A stretch of DNA of 64,000 nucleotides from Leptasterias polaris (taxonomy: Eukaryota > Echinodermata > Asteroidea > Forcipulatida > Asteriidae), in assembly GCA_037783415.1 (NCBI GenBank), contig JAZGTN010000064.1:124001-188000 (forward strand), written 5' to 3'. Position 1 is the stretch's first letter; each line of letters begins with the position of its first letter. Below the pieces are notes generated by a model, which was given only the letters and a program-made list of their open reading frames with translations, ran no database searches and was not told the DNA's origin. Of the stretch, positions 1 to 11,185 are shown in pieces. A program made the translations under genes and the position numbers.

Positions 1-424
1 CATTCATTTCTGGAAGTTTAAGAAGTTCCGTTAGAGAAAAAACCTTCAACAACAAGCTCTTCAGCACTGTATCCGCACCTTCGTTGTGGTTTAGCGGACT
101 CTTCTTGCGTAATCTCTTGTTCAAAGCTCCCAAACAATGGCAGACCCACACCTTACTAAACCCATCCTGGCGTGCATTGTCTGTGGGACTGTTTAAAAAA
201 GACGTCGAAGTGTTTTATGGCAAACTTCCCCACACCACTGGTTGCCAGCAACAATTTGTCTGTAGTTATGCCGCTGTGATTTTAAATTGCCAGAGTCATC
301 AGAACAGCATAATTGAAAAAACAACACAACAACACATAAAGCAGAACAAAGTTAGAGAAGCTTCAAATCTTCATAGATAAAAATCCCGTCCGTCCCGGAA
401 CAGAGAAATTAGATTTGTCATTTT

Positions 425-1830
425 ATAAATAGCAAAACATCAGACAACGGCAATATTATTAATAAAATGGAAGTCGGACTTTCTTATACCCTTTTTGAAA
501 AATGCAATATTATTAATCAGACGGAAGTCCGACTTATTTACCCTTTTTGAAAAAATTCTCCAATATGCAAATGTACCACAAAGGCAATATTATTAATAAG
601 ATGGGGTACGGACATTCTTACCATTAAAATGATATTCTCCAAAATGCAAACGTACCACAACGGCAATATTATTATTAAGCTGCAAGTCGGACTTATTTTC
701 TGACCCTTTTGAAAATAATGGTTAATATGCCAACGTCACACAACGGCAATATTATTAATAAGATGGGGTTCGGATATTCTTACCATTAAAATAATATTCT
801 ACAAAATGCAAACGCTCCACAACGGCAATATTATTAAGATGCAATTGTTTCATATCGGCAATTATTAATAAGATATAGACCCCGAGTCGGACTTTCTTAT
901 CCCTTTTAAAAATATTCTCCAAGCTGTAAATGTTCCACAACGGCAATATTATTAATCCGACGGAAGTCTGACTTATTTACACTTTTTGAAAATATTCTCC
1001 AATATGCAAACGTCCCACAACGGCAATATTATTAATAAGGTGGGGTTCGGACATTCTTACCATTAAAATAATATTCTACAAAATGCAAACGCTCCACAAC
1101 GGCAATATTTTTTAATAAGACGGAAGTCAGACTTTCTTAACCTTTTTGAAAATATTATACTAAAGCAAATGTTCCACAACGGAAATGGAAGTCGGACATT
1201 CTGACCACTAACAACAAACAAATTCTCCAAGACTTTTCAATTGATCCATATCGACAATATTATTACTAGGATGTAGGCCCTGGGTCGGACATTCTTATCC
1301 CTTCTAAAAAATATTCTCCTAGCTGCAAATTTTCCGCAACGGCAACATTATTAATCAGACTTAATACTTATTTACTTTTTAAAATAAGTGTTCTCCAATA
1401 TGCAAATTACGTTCCACAACGGCAATATTTTAAATAAGATCGAAGTTAGACTTTCTTGACATTAAATTTGAAAATATTCCCCAAGCTGCAAACGTTCCAC
1501 AACGGCAATATTAATTGTTAAATCGAAGTCAGACTTGAAATTAGTTTGAGAATATTCTCCGAAATGCAAACGTCCCACAACGGAAATATTATTAAGATGG
1601 GAGTCAGACTTTGTTGAACTTTTATAGTTTGCGATACGCAAATGTTTCACATCGGCGATATTATTAATAAGACGGAAGTCAGACTTTCTTGTCATTAGTT
1701 TGAAAGTATTCTCCGATATGCAAACGTTCCACAACGGCAATATTTTTAATAAGACGGGAAGTCAGTGACTTTCCAACCCTATTTAAAAAATGTTCTCTGA
1801 TATGCAAACGTTCCACAACGGCAATACTAG
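425..1830. repeat. Satellite of ~83-bp units
   Basis: About 16-17 diverged tandem units. Each carries the core CCACAACGGCAATATTATTA, then AAGTCGGACTTTCTT and AAAATATTCTCCAATATGC. Spacing of the core is about 83 bp in well-kept units (for example 582 and 665) and longer or shorter where indels occur. Short ORFs over this stretch are by-products of the repeat. The flank 1-424 holds no gene that I can recognise. Confidence 0.85.
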
Positions 1831-2125
1831 ACCTATTATAAGCTATTGTTCGAATCCTGTAAATGATTTCTTACAAGTGGTAGCGGACATGACTTTCAAA
1901 GGGGGATGTCGACGTCTTTTTGGTGCTACATTGTATTTGTATTTAGCTGCAAAGTGCCAAGCGGATGTGGGTCTGTTGGAAACCCAGTCGGATAACAATG
2001 TTATCTTTGATAATAGGTTTATTGACTGTTAATCCCTTGGCTAATAGGTTAACTGCGGGGGATCGTGTTTCGGACGGATTAATACACGCTATTTAACGAC
2101 CGTGTGTTTCGTGTTCGTGTTTCAC

Positions 2126-2261
2126 GCAACGATCATCGTAGTCTTGGTGCAAGACGTCCCTGTTCTGTATTTCCACGATCCGCCCCATTACAAATTGCCG
2201 CCAATAGAGGGCGCTATCATTCCACGAACCGCTATCACAGGAACGTCTTGGGAATCTCGTC
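2126..2261 (+). repeat. Left arm of dispersed inverted repeat
   Basis: Starts GCAACGATCATCGTAGTC and ends GGGAATCTCGTC; it is nearly identical to the reverse complement of 4071-4221. It contains CCAATAGAGGGCGCT, a CTCF-like sequence. Together the two arms enclose the palindromic minisatellite at 2.8-3.5 kb. Confidence 0.8.
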
Positions 2262-2800
2262 AAACTGCCTGGAAAATTCCAGGGACATTCCGCTGTGACG
2301 TAGAAATTTGCATAATTCTTTGCAAGAAAGAAATCACGTGATCAGTCTAGTACCTGCCGCGTTTGTGAACCACTGATCTCTATTATTGTACTGTGGCTGC
2401 ACATGGAATCGTGTGTGGGGAAAATGAATGGAACTTGTCGCCGTCAATCGACACCCGCGTGTGTACGTAGTAACCATAGAGCTATTATTTTATGGTAGTA
2501 ACTAGTATTTTGCTGTCGTTTGCGTAATGGCGGAGCGTGCCGTAAAAGTTGACAGTTAAAGTAATAGAAAGTTATAGTATAGTAATATTCTTGATAGTAT
2601 AACCTTACATGAAATATCGTTCTTATTTTTAACTGTATTTGTGTATACTTGGGTGGTGATGATTTTAAAACTACAAAATGACTAAGTGTGAACAGGTTTT
2701 TTGTGTTTGGATCTGTATTAATAAAATAAATAAATAAAAACAACTGTGCATTTCATTCATTGAGTAGTTACCTGTCATTGCAAATTTGTAAACATTAACC

Positions 2801-3556
2801 CGAACCTATGGTGTTCCATATGTGCCACTCCTTTCTGTCGCCTTTTCCATTTTGTCCGTCGCCTTTTCAATTTTGTCTGTCGCCTTTTGACTTTTCAATT
2901 TTTTCTGTCGCCTTTTCAATTTTTTCTGTCGCCTTTTCAATTTTGTCCCTCGCCTTTTCAATTTTGTCCCTCGCCTTTTAAATTTTTCCGTCGCCTTTTC
3001 AATTTCAGAATCATGTGATAGTCACCTGGTAGTCACGTGGAAAAACCCACGGACAAAATTGAAAAGGCGACGGAAAAAATTGAAAAGGCGACGGACAAAA
3101 TTGAAAAGGCGAAGGAAAAAATTGAAAAGGCGACGGACAAAATTGAAAAGGCGACGGACAAAATTGAAAAGGCGAAGGAAAAAATTGAAAAGGCGACGGA
3201 CAAAATTGAAAAGGCGACGGACAAAATTGAAAAGGCGACGGACAAAATTGAAAAGGCAACGGACAAAATTAAAAAGGCGACGGACAAAATTGAAAAGGCG
3301 ACGGACAAAATTGAAAAGGCGACGGACAAAATTGAAAAGGCGAAGGAAAAAATTGAAAAGGCGACGGAAAAAATTGAAAAGGCGACAGACAAAATTGAAA
3401 AGGCGACGGACAAAATTGAAAAGGCGACAGACAAAATTGAAAAGGCGACGGAAAGGAGTGGCACATATGGAACACCATACGAACCCCTAAGCATTTCTAC
3501 TTGACAGCTTCCTCAACCTTTTCAATTTTGTCCGTCGCCTTTTCAATTTTGATACT
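2801..3556. repeat. Palindromic 21-bp minisatellite (heptad-coding)
   Basis: The unit TTGAAAAGGCGACGGACAAAA is 21 bp. It runs in reverse orientation from about 2827 to 3003, in forward orientation from 3052 to 3455, and briefly in reverse again at 3515-3550. The flanks are also inverted: CTATGGTGTTCCATATGTGC at 2806 matches GCACATATGGAACACCATA at 3461. Because 21 is a multiple of three, several frames stay open for more than 140 codons; one encodes (IEKATDK)n. No ATG starts that frame (it opens at GTG 3037), so I do not call a gene. Confidence 0.9.
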
Positions 3557-4070
3557 CCAACATTGAGTGTGTACTTAAGGGAAATGTGAATTTTGATTAT
3601 TTGAGGCAGACAGTACCAATATTGTGAAACAGATGGTTCGATCACCTCGCCGACAATCTAACTTAAATCTTTGATGAAGCCCTTTTCTTGGCTTTCGTTA
3701 GTAAGGTGGCGTAACTCTTACAGGTTACTAGCTGCCGGTTACAAACTATACACCATCCGCCCTTTTTCGTACGGTGTGATGAGTATCGCGAGGCCATATT
3801 ATTCGCCAGCAAAGTTAGCCGTCATAATTGCAAAAAATCACGAAAGAGGCCGACCGTCCTAGCTACACAGAACAGCACACAGTGTGTCAGTCAGTATAGT
3901 AGACCATACAATTTCGTCTGCTACATTTTACAGCAGCTGACATGACGTGACCAGTCTGTTGTGGTCGTTATGCGGCTTAAAATTTGTGTTCGTACGCTTG
4001 CGTATTGCCGTTGTGACCTCAATGTGAATATGCAGATATAGGTCACAGCGATTGTATCACGTGATACTCG

Positions 4071-4221
4071 ACGAGATTCCCAAGACGTTCCTGTGATAGC
4101 GGTTCGTGGGTGATAGCGGGTTCGTGGAATGATAGCGCCCTCTATTGGCGGCAATTTGTAATGGGGCGGATCGTGGAAATACAGAACAGGGACGTCTTGC
4201 ACCAAGACTACGATCATCGTT
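4071..4221 (-). repeat. Right arm of dispersed inverted repeat
   Basis: Reverse complement of 2126-2261, except for a ~20-bp local duplication of the GATAGCGGTTCGTGG segment near 4096-4130. The pair could be two copies of a small transposon in opposite orientation or the ends of one 2.1-kb inverted structure. Confidence 0.8.
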
Positions 4222-4460
4222 GCATCGTGTGGGCTTATATTGTGGGCGGTACTTAACTGTAGATACACATCTATGAAAATGTTCATGTACATGTACATGT
4301 ACATGCATGGAGGATCTTTTCCTTCCTCCATGGTACATGTAAATAGCCATAAACTGAACTGATAGTTGGTTTAAAAGACTTTTACTTATAATTCAAAAAT
4401 ATTCTTTTATCAAACTACGCCTGCTTGCTACATTGTACCTTCTTTGTTTAATGGTGCCAA

Positions 4461-5172
4461 TAGACTGTGCAAGTCTCGCGCGCATTCGCACTTCCGGGAC
4501 CATAGTGGTCCCAACCATATTGAGTTTTACGTGGGCAAGATTTTGTTTCGTCAATTATTTTAGTTTAACGTAGGTTATGACCTAGAAAAATATACATGTA
4601 CATGTTGTTGGGAATATAATACTAAGTGATAACAAAATATGAAAGTAAATTAAACCGATTCAAAAATATAACGAAGAAAACCTGAGAATTAAACTTGACC
4701 TCAGCTTCCGGTTATTGCAAAAAATTTAGAATGTTGTGCTCGCCTCCGATCATAAAACTTATGTAAACGCTTGTTTTTGATGCGCGGTTATAATCGCCAG
4801 ATGCTGTAATTGCAAAGCGAACCCTTTTCATTGCAGTATATGGTTGTTGAGGCGTCAGCATCCTCTAAAATGCGATACGGGTCAATTTAAAACCTGTTTG
4901 ACCATCACGAATCCGCGTAAGGGGTTTCTAAAAAGTTAACATCAAATAAGCATCCTTATCCCAGAGTTTTAATTTCATTTTAAATAATAATTAACACACT
5001 GATGTGTATTTTTTTCAAAAGCTAAAACTTTTCATCAAATTGTAATGATTTATTTTTGTTCAGATTTTTGTCATGAGATATAATTTAAAACAAAGATTTG
5101 ATTTCAGAAATAATAATGTTCTTCATTTGACGTGTTTTCTCGTTCGGATACGCGCGAGACTTGCACAGTCTA
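4461..5172. mobile_element. TIR element flanked by TA, ~0.7 kb
   Basis: The left end TAGACTGTGCAAGTCTCGCG is matched by its exact reverse complement at the right end (CGCGAGACTTGCACAGTCTA), a stretch of at least 20 bp. TA at each edge would fit a Tc1/mariner-type TA target duplication, but no transposase ORF is present, so it would be non-autonomous. The interior has a short hairpin GGGACCATAGTGGTCCC near 4497. The right flank matches Helitron-like sequence at 15.86 kb, so it probably inserted into a Helitron-like copy. Confidence 0.65.
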
Positions 5173-5440
5173 TAGCTAAAAAGTTGTGCTGCACAATCAC
5201 TGCAATGTGTCAGAGGTTTGCCGCACTGCGTCACATTTTGCATTAAAGCTATGGCATCACACATGAAGATGCAACACATTTTTGCACAAAACAAAGTCAC
5301 TCTCTATTTACGTGTGTAAAATCTACACCAAATGGTGAAATTTTTGAATTTCATGGTTTTTGTTTGAAGGCATTGCATCGGGACAACTCTTATTCCTTAT
5401 TGTAGCTTACAAAAAACAAAGATATTGACAAAATAGGGAG
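5173..5440 (+). mobile_element. Fragment of Helitron-like element
   Basis: CACAATCACTGCAATGTG, then the segment around GGACAACTCTTATTCC TTATTGTAGC, matches 15.86-16.31 kb in the larger Helitron-like copy. No terminal hairpin or CTAG end is preserved here. Confidence 0.55.
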
Positions 5441-5501
5441 ACCGTCAACATAGGGCTACATGTACATGTACATGTACATATGTACATGTACATATGTACA
5501 T

Positions 5502-5569
5502 AGATGTAGCTCAGTTGGTAGAGCGCCGACTTGTTAATCCAGAGGTCTTTGGTTCAAATACCGCTCTAA
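5502..5569 (+). repeat. tRNA-like sequence, probably a SINE head
   Basis: GTAGCTCAGTTGGTAGAGCG is a good D-arm with A box, and GGTTCAAATACC resembles a T-arm with B box. The T stem and the anticodon stem do not pair fully (anticodon loop region CTTGTTAA), so a working tRNA is unlikely. A tRNA-derived SINE head or tRNA pseudogene is more plausible. It is preceded by a run of ACATGTACATGT repeats. Confidence 0.5.
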
Positions 5570-5951
5570 ACAACCTTTCTTTGTTCAACCCAAAATCTAT
5601 AAAACTTGGTATGAAAAACATCTTTTTGAGATCGTTTCACAATTACATGTACATGTAAGTAAAATCGCCATGGTTGCCAACTCTTCTATGCACTGCTGTG
5701 TGCATTGCATCTGACATGACTCAAGATGTGAGTACTACTAATGTGCAGCAGTGCATGCTGTCTTATTTATGTCGTCTTCAAACTCAAACGGATAAATTGT
5801 CTGCTGCATTACCTTTCAAAAAATTTGAAGTTTAAAATATTGGTAACATTGATTGGTTATGAACATTTTAAATATATAAATATTCATGATTATGATTGTA
5901 TTGTCGAATACATGAAACTTATTTGATTAACAAACTGGTAAAAGTTCTTAC

Positions 5952-6113
5952 CTTGCAAATGTTCTCAGGCAAACAAGTTCCTCAACATCCCACAGACTGG
6001 CAAGAGCATCTGCACTTCCAGTAGCAAAGTACTTTCCTGTCGGGTCAAACTCAATACAAATGCAGTTTGCTGGGTGAGCATTCAAAACATGAAGTGATTT
6101 CAGATCCGGATAA
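5952..6113 (-). CDS. THOC3: THOC3 coding exon 4
   Basis: Encodes YPDLKSLHVLNAHPANCICI, then FDPTGKYFATGSADALASLW and ends at ELVCLRTFA, which matches the fifth-blade region of THOC3. The acceptor is GCTTGTAG at 6114 and the donor is GCAAG|GTAAGA with GT at 5951-5950. Phase agrees with exon 3 (AG|T gives Ser). The next family block (LDWPVRTLSFS) is not found further left, so the following exon is outside the window. Confidence 0.95.
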
Positions 6114-6486
6114 CTACAAGCAAAGCAAGAAAAGGATGTGTTTATACAATGCAACCAAATGACACGTTATAACTACATTTATATGTGTACATCATTCCAA
6201 ACATCAAATGTTGTGTGATCCTTGAGAGTATTCTACTATTATACTCAGACAAATAATAAAAAGGGGGGAAAATACACCAACTGACTTTTCCGCCCAAACA
6301 AAAGCTATGACAAGAGTGATACCCACTAACTTGAATTCCCGCCTTGCATTCCCGCTTAAAAGAAATACACCAATCTGATTGGTCTAAAAACTGAAGAAGA
6401 TTCAACTGTTATCTCCAGTCTATCTTCTGGATATAGTGCCCCCTGGAGATTGGCTGCCTGCCAATATCAAGGGACCCTGAAACCTC

Positions 6487-6520
6487 TATATAAATAGCGC
6501 CACCAACCAGCTTGCTCATT
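6487..6520 (+). promoter_or_regulatory. Candidate TATA box and initiator inside THOC3 intron 3
   Basis: TATATAAA lies at 6487-6494 in the context CTATATAAATAG. About 29 nt downstream of its first base is TCATT (6516-6520), a plausible initiator. The spacing is right for a TATA-dependent core promoter on the plus strand and the first ATG follows at 6559. AT-rich intronic DNA can give TATA boxes by chance, so this counts only together with the ORF and splice sites that follow. Confidence 0.35.
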
Positions 6521-6558
6521 TTTTGCACAAACATACTGTAACACACACAAAACTGAGC

Positions 6559-7019
6559 ATGCCCAGCATGGAGAACATGACCAAGTACACAAACCTGGCC
6601 AAGACACAACTGGATAATCCTTTAGGCATGCAGCAGGAACGCAAGCATGAATGTAAGTGCTGAGTATAAAACATTTTATCATTAAAATGATAAAATGAAT
6701 TATCCGGTTTCCTCAACTTTGATGCTCAACTGATACTGGTATCAGTACCTACATGTACACATGTGGTCTACATGTACTGTACAAGTAAATAAAGTTATTG
6801 TAATGACAACAGTTTCATTAGTTTTGACCTTTATTCTTTGTTTTCCTTTAAAATTTGACAGGCTTCTTCAGTCAGCACTTGGTAAAGACATCTGGACCCA
6901 TTTGTATGGCAAAGCTCACTTACTGGACTTCAAGTCATGCAAAGAGTCAATACCTTTTGAGTAATTTTACAATACATTTTAATGGAACAACAACAAATAA
7001 TTTTTGGTATTGGTTTTAA
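6559..7019 (+). CDS. Candidate small two-exon gene nested in THOC3 intron 3
   Basis: A possible plus-strand gene, not recognised. Exon 6559-6652 reads MPSMENMTKYTNLAKTQLDN and on to KHE, a balanced, hydrophilic composition unlike the surrounding repeats. It stops at a strong donor, GAAT|GTAAGT (GT at 6653). A good acceptor follows a pyrimidine-rich stretch, TTTGACAG|GC, so exon 2 would start at 6862. Joined in phase it gives about 84 residues and ends at TAA 7017-7019. In another frame the second exon reads LLQSALGKDIWTHLYGKAHL and ends at 6963, so the true frame is uncertain. A TATA box lies 72 nt upstream of the ATG. The exon could also be an old transposon fragment. Confidence 0.28.
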
Positions 7020-7333
7020 ATATTGGTGTTATTTTCTCACACTGATTTATTGAGGGCTGAGGCTTGCATTACAGATGTATTTGCCAATAGCTTTGCTCTC
7101 TGTATGACATAGTACACTATACTTTGTTAAAACTAATACCTTGTTAACTCCATACTTTGTTAACACTGCACTCTATTAACCAGTAACATCGGAAGACAGG
7201 TACATGTACATGTACCTGTGTATGTACACATATAAAATGCACAATTTTTTGTACATAAAGCATGCAAAACCTACATGTATTGCACACAAATGGAAGTCAG
7301 GTAAACCCATTAATACATGTGTAGTAATAACAA

Positions 7334-7517
7334 CTAGAGATCGGGTGTTCGTAAAAACGAACACAGAGGGGTTTCGGTTGTTGGAACAAAAAGATAAAAT
7401 ATCATAATTTCATACTAAAAATTACATGTCATATCCAATAGGTTAATTGTAGTCGTATACCCTAATAAAGGAACGCTTCGTAGTTACTGTTTGGACAATA
7501 AGGGAGATATGATTTTT
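7334..7517 (-). mobile_element. Helitron-like copy 0, 3' part (minus strand)
   Basis: Read on the minus strand it ends with CCGAAACCCCTCTGTG, a hairpin (GTGTTCG...CGAACAC), eight bases, then CTAG at 7337-7334. It is almost collinear with 16.96-17.135 kb. It breaks at 7517, where copy 1 begins, and its sequence resumes at 13440, so copies 1-3 sit inside it. Confidence 0.8.
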
Positions 7518-9482
7518 AGCTGTTCCGACCTAGCTGTCGGAACAGCTATTGTTTTCGTCGAGATTTTTATTATTAGCTGTTCCGACCTAGCTGTCGGAAC
7601 AGCTATTGTTTTCGTCGAGATTTTTTTCTTTCTTTTTCTTATTCTTTGTTTCTGCCTAAACCCCATAGCATTTGCACACGTTTTTTGTATACAGCTAATA
7701 TCCTAGAGCGTAATACGAAAGAGTGAGATCATTATATCAAGTTGAAGCTTAGTACATGAACTTAACTCTAAATGTAATAAATGTTAAAATTCTTAATTAA
7801 TTAGCTACTTACAGCGAGGTGAATATTTAATTAGCCAACCTTGTTAGCACCATATCTCTAAAAGTATACCCCCGATCGTCAAACTTTTTTCAGTTAAGGA
7901 CTTGTCTTATAATGTAGATGTGCCTTTTACCCTAACATTCTCCGTCACGTCATCATGACGTCAGTCGTAGGCCTTTTTTCTTTTAGTGTACAAAACACAA
8001 ACGTTTTGGTGACGTTTAGGTGATTCAAAACACAACCGTGGCTACAACGCTGTGCTTTTTTGATTAGGTCCAGTCACCTACTTTTGTTTCGTTACTCTGG
8101 AATACAGATCGTATTGTGAAAGCCTGTCAAGAATGGGACTTATCTCAGTTCGCCCAGAAGTAATCCTTAGATGTTATTTACAAACATTCTTAATTAGTTA
8201 ATCACTAAATGATAGCAGTGTGAAGTTTTAATTAGCCAAACTTGTCTCTGTAATATCTGAAGAACTACACAACCGATTTTCAAACTATTTTCGGTTCTAT
8301 ACTCCTTGGGCATTGCAGATTAGCCTTGGAAAACCGTGACCCCATGTTGACCTTTACCTATGGGTCAACCGGAAGTGGGAACATATCTCAAGAATTACAC
8401 TGCCGATTTTAAAACTTTTTTTCAGTTATAGACTCCTTGGGCATTGCAGATTAGCCTTGGGTAACCGTGACCCCGTGTTGACCTTTACTTCCAGGTCAAC
8501 CGGAAGTGGGACCATATCTCAAGAACTACCCAACCGATTTTCAAACTTTTTTTAGTTATAGACTCCTTGGGCATTGGAGATTAGCCTTGGGTAACCGTGA
8601 CCCCATGTTGACCTTTACTTCCGGGTCAACCAGAAGTGGGACCATATCTCAAGATCTACACAACCGATTTTAAAACTTTTTTCAGTTATAGACTCCTTGG
8701 GCATTGCAGATTAGCCTTGGGTAACCGTGACCCCGTGTTGACCTTTACTTCCAGGTCAACCGGAAGTGGGACCATATCTCAAGAACTACCCAACCGATTT
8801 TCAAACTTTTTTTAGTTATAGACTCCTTGGGCATTGGTGATTAGCCTTGGGTAACCGTGACCCCATGTTGACCTTTACCTATGGGTCAACCGGAAGTGAG
8901 ACCATATCTCAAGAACTACACAACCGATCGTTCAAACTTTTTAAAGTAATGGACTTCTTGGGCATTAGATATTAGCCTTGGGTAACCGTGACAATGTGTT
9001 GACCTTTACTTCCGGGTCAACCGGAAGTGAGACCATATCTCAAGAACTACACAACCGATTTTCATTTTTTCAGTTATGGACTCCTTGGGCATTGGAGATT
9101 AGCCTTGGGTAACCGTGACCCCTTGTTGACCTTTACTTCTGGGTCAACCGGACCATATCTCAAGAACTACACAACCGATTTTCAATTTATTTTCAGTTAT
9201 AAACCATTTGAGCATTAAATGTTAGACCATGGAGGTAAAGTTAGACAAGGGTTACCATGACCCCATGTTGACCTTTATTTCTGGTTTAAAAGCTCCTTTC
9301 GATTCAGTATCAGAATGAAGACCAGGTTTAGGTTTTTAGGCACACTTAAGTGAAAAGGGGCCTGTCAAGGGTCAAGAGTCTTCTATCTTGAAATCAGACC
9401 AACTTTAAAACTTTGAAGCACTTAATCGAAAAAAAAAAACACGGAACAGCTTTGTGTTTGTCGACAAACACTTAATGTCTAG
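7518..9482 (+). mobile_element. Helitron-like copy 1, two heads and complete tail
   Basis: Two 5' palindromes (AGCTGTTCCGAC...GTCGGAACAGCT) lie at 7518-7547 and 7575-7604. The body has an AT-rich part, a conserved ACGTCATCATGACGT palindrome at 7947, and then six to seven ~148-bp tandem units (8.2-9.2 kb), each with TTCCGGGTCAACCGGAA or a variant. The tail has GGAACAGC, the perfect hairpin GTGTTTGTCGACAAACAC (9454-9471), seven bases and CTAG (9479-9482). There is no TIR or TSD, and no coding region for a Rep/helicase protein. A Helitron/Helentron-type non-autonomous element is the best fit. Confidence 0.72.
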
Positions 9483-9489
9483 TTTTTAT

Positions 9490-9990
9490 TAGCTGTTCCG
9501 ACCTAGCTGTCGGAACAGCTTTTGTTTTCGTCGAGATTTTTATTTGTTTTTATTATTATTCTTTGTTTCCGCCTAAATCCCATAGCATTTGCACACGTTT
9601 TTTGTATAGAGCTAATATCCTAGAGCGTAATACGAAAGAGTGAGATCATAATATCAAATTGAAGCTTAGTACATGAACTTAACTCTAAATGTAATAAATG
9701 TTAAAATTCTTAATTAATTAGCCACTTAAGAGCGAGGTGAATATTTAATTAGCCAACCTTGTTAGCACCATATCTCAAAAAGTATAGCCCCGATCGTCAA
9801 ACTTTTTTCTGTTTTAGACTTCTGGGATACTGTAGATGTGCCTTTTGGCCTAAAATTACAGACGACGTCACAATGACGTCATTTATTGCGCGTTTTCGCC
9901 CGTGTACAAAACACATGGAGGTAGGGAAAACAAATCCGACTTCTAAAAACATAATTTTTCAATTAGGCTCAAATTTAACGTCCTAGATTA
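9490..9990 (+). mobile_element. Helitron-like copy 2, 5' part
   Basis: Begins with the same 5' palindrome (9490-9519) only seven bases after the CTAG of copy 1. It is collinear with copy 1 through the AGCATTTGCACACGTTTTTT and GACGTCACAATGACGTC blocks. Homology fades near 9990, and its own tail is not found before unrelated sequence. Confidence 0.7.
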
Positions 9991-10896
9991 CACAAATGTT
10001 TCTTAAAACAAGAAAGATTATAGTGACGGCCAGTTTAAAAGCATCAAAACTTATTAAAACATTGACAGTAGAAAAAAAAACCAAATTCTCAGGCAAATTG
10101 AACGCCATGGGCACTCTGACTAGAATTTGATATGTGTTTATAAACGACAACTAGTAAATTGTTCACCTTTTTTTAAGTTAAAAAAATGCACCGTTAAACT
10201 CGTATAGCACCCTCATTCTGTTAAACAGATTGACGGCGCTATATGAGTTTAACGGTGCTGTTTCTTATGTTTCCTAGACTCGTTCAAGTCCTAAACCCAA
10301 TTTATGACCCGTGTTGTTGACGTTTTTGTAGAATATACATAGAGTCATCATTCCTGTCGCCGACTGACACAAGTCTACGCTCATTCACAAGAATCGAAAA
10401 GAATTTGTCTTGCTATCAGCGCAGCGTCGTGTAATCGGATAGTTATTCAGATTTCAGCGTGGACGTAAAGAATTAGAGCGCCGTTTTCTTGGCGATATTT
10501 CTGGCCTGGCAAACTTGTCTGCGCTTGGGTCCCGTTCGCCGGAAAACGATATGTTTAAAGTTTCTTGTGCAAAGGAATTACTTCAGGAAACCGCGATGAA
10601 TCAGTTACAAAACTTGATGGCGGTTGCAATAAACAATAAAAAGAGCTGATTGAGGAAAGGTGTACAAAAGAGAAATTACCTTGATAAACGGTCAGTGCTA
10701 GTTTGGGGGTGAAGAACAAAAATTAACAATAAACCCTTACCCCATATTTACTACTTTAGCCCAGAAAGAACATACTAATCGTTACAAAGACACAACAATA
10801 GTGTTTTTATATTATAGAAAACTGCAAACAAGGTAAACAGTTTCTGAAACAACCAATATTTACAATTAAAAAAAATTTTCATCAATCTAAATACAT
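9991..10896. other. No gene seen; one long hairpin
   Basis: A hairpin with arms GCACCGTTAAACTCGTATAG (10188-10207) and its near-perfect complement ending at 10258 stands out. Otherwise this is AT-rich DNA with no ORF or repeat that I can name. Confidence 0.6.
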
Positions 10897-11149
10897 CAGG
10901 GCCCAATTTTATGGCTCTGCTTACCGTAAGCTTAGGATCGGCGCTTACTGACGAAGCAGGTTATTCTGTGCTTATGTCAAGCGTATTACACGGGTTAGCA
11001 TGGCATTTTGTGTGCTTGCGTAGTTAACATTAGGCATTCTACGCTTACACAGCTAGTGCAGAAATTCTGTGCTGCTTGCTCGTTAAGCAGAGAATGGTGA
11101 CCCCATAGCGCAGAATTCAGCATTAAGCTGGCCATAAATTTGGGCCCTG
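10897..11149. mobile_element. hAT-like MITE, 253 bp
   Basis: Starts CAGGGCCCAATTTTATGG and ends CCATAAATTTGGGCCCTG, with further inverted similarity (CTGCTTACCGTAAGC and GCATTAAGC) inside. The same family appears at 28600-28849. The CAGGG terminus suggests hAT, but no clear 8-bp duplication is visible. Confidence 0.75.
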
Positions 11150-11185
11150 CGTTTTTTTTTTCCTAGGGACTATATTATACTAACA

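Noticed and set aside
3037..3504. 155-codon ORF of heptad repeats as a coiled-coil gene
   Set aside because: The 21-bp unit keeps all frames open, the frame starts at GTG rather than ATG, and both orientations of the repeat are present.
5502..5569. Functional tRNA-Asn(GTT)
   Set aside because: The anticodon and T stems are mispaired, and the acceptor ends do not pair; the A and B boxes alone fit a SINE head.
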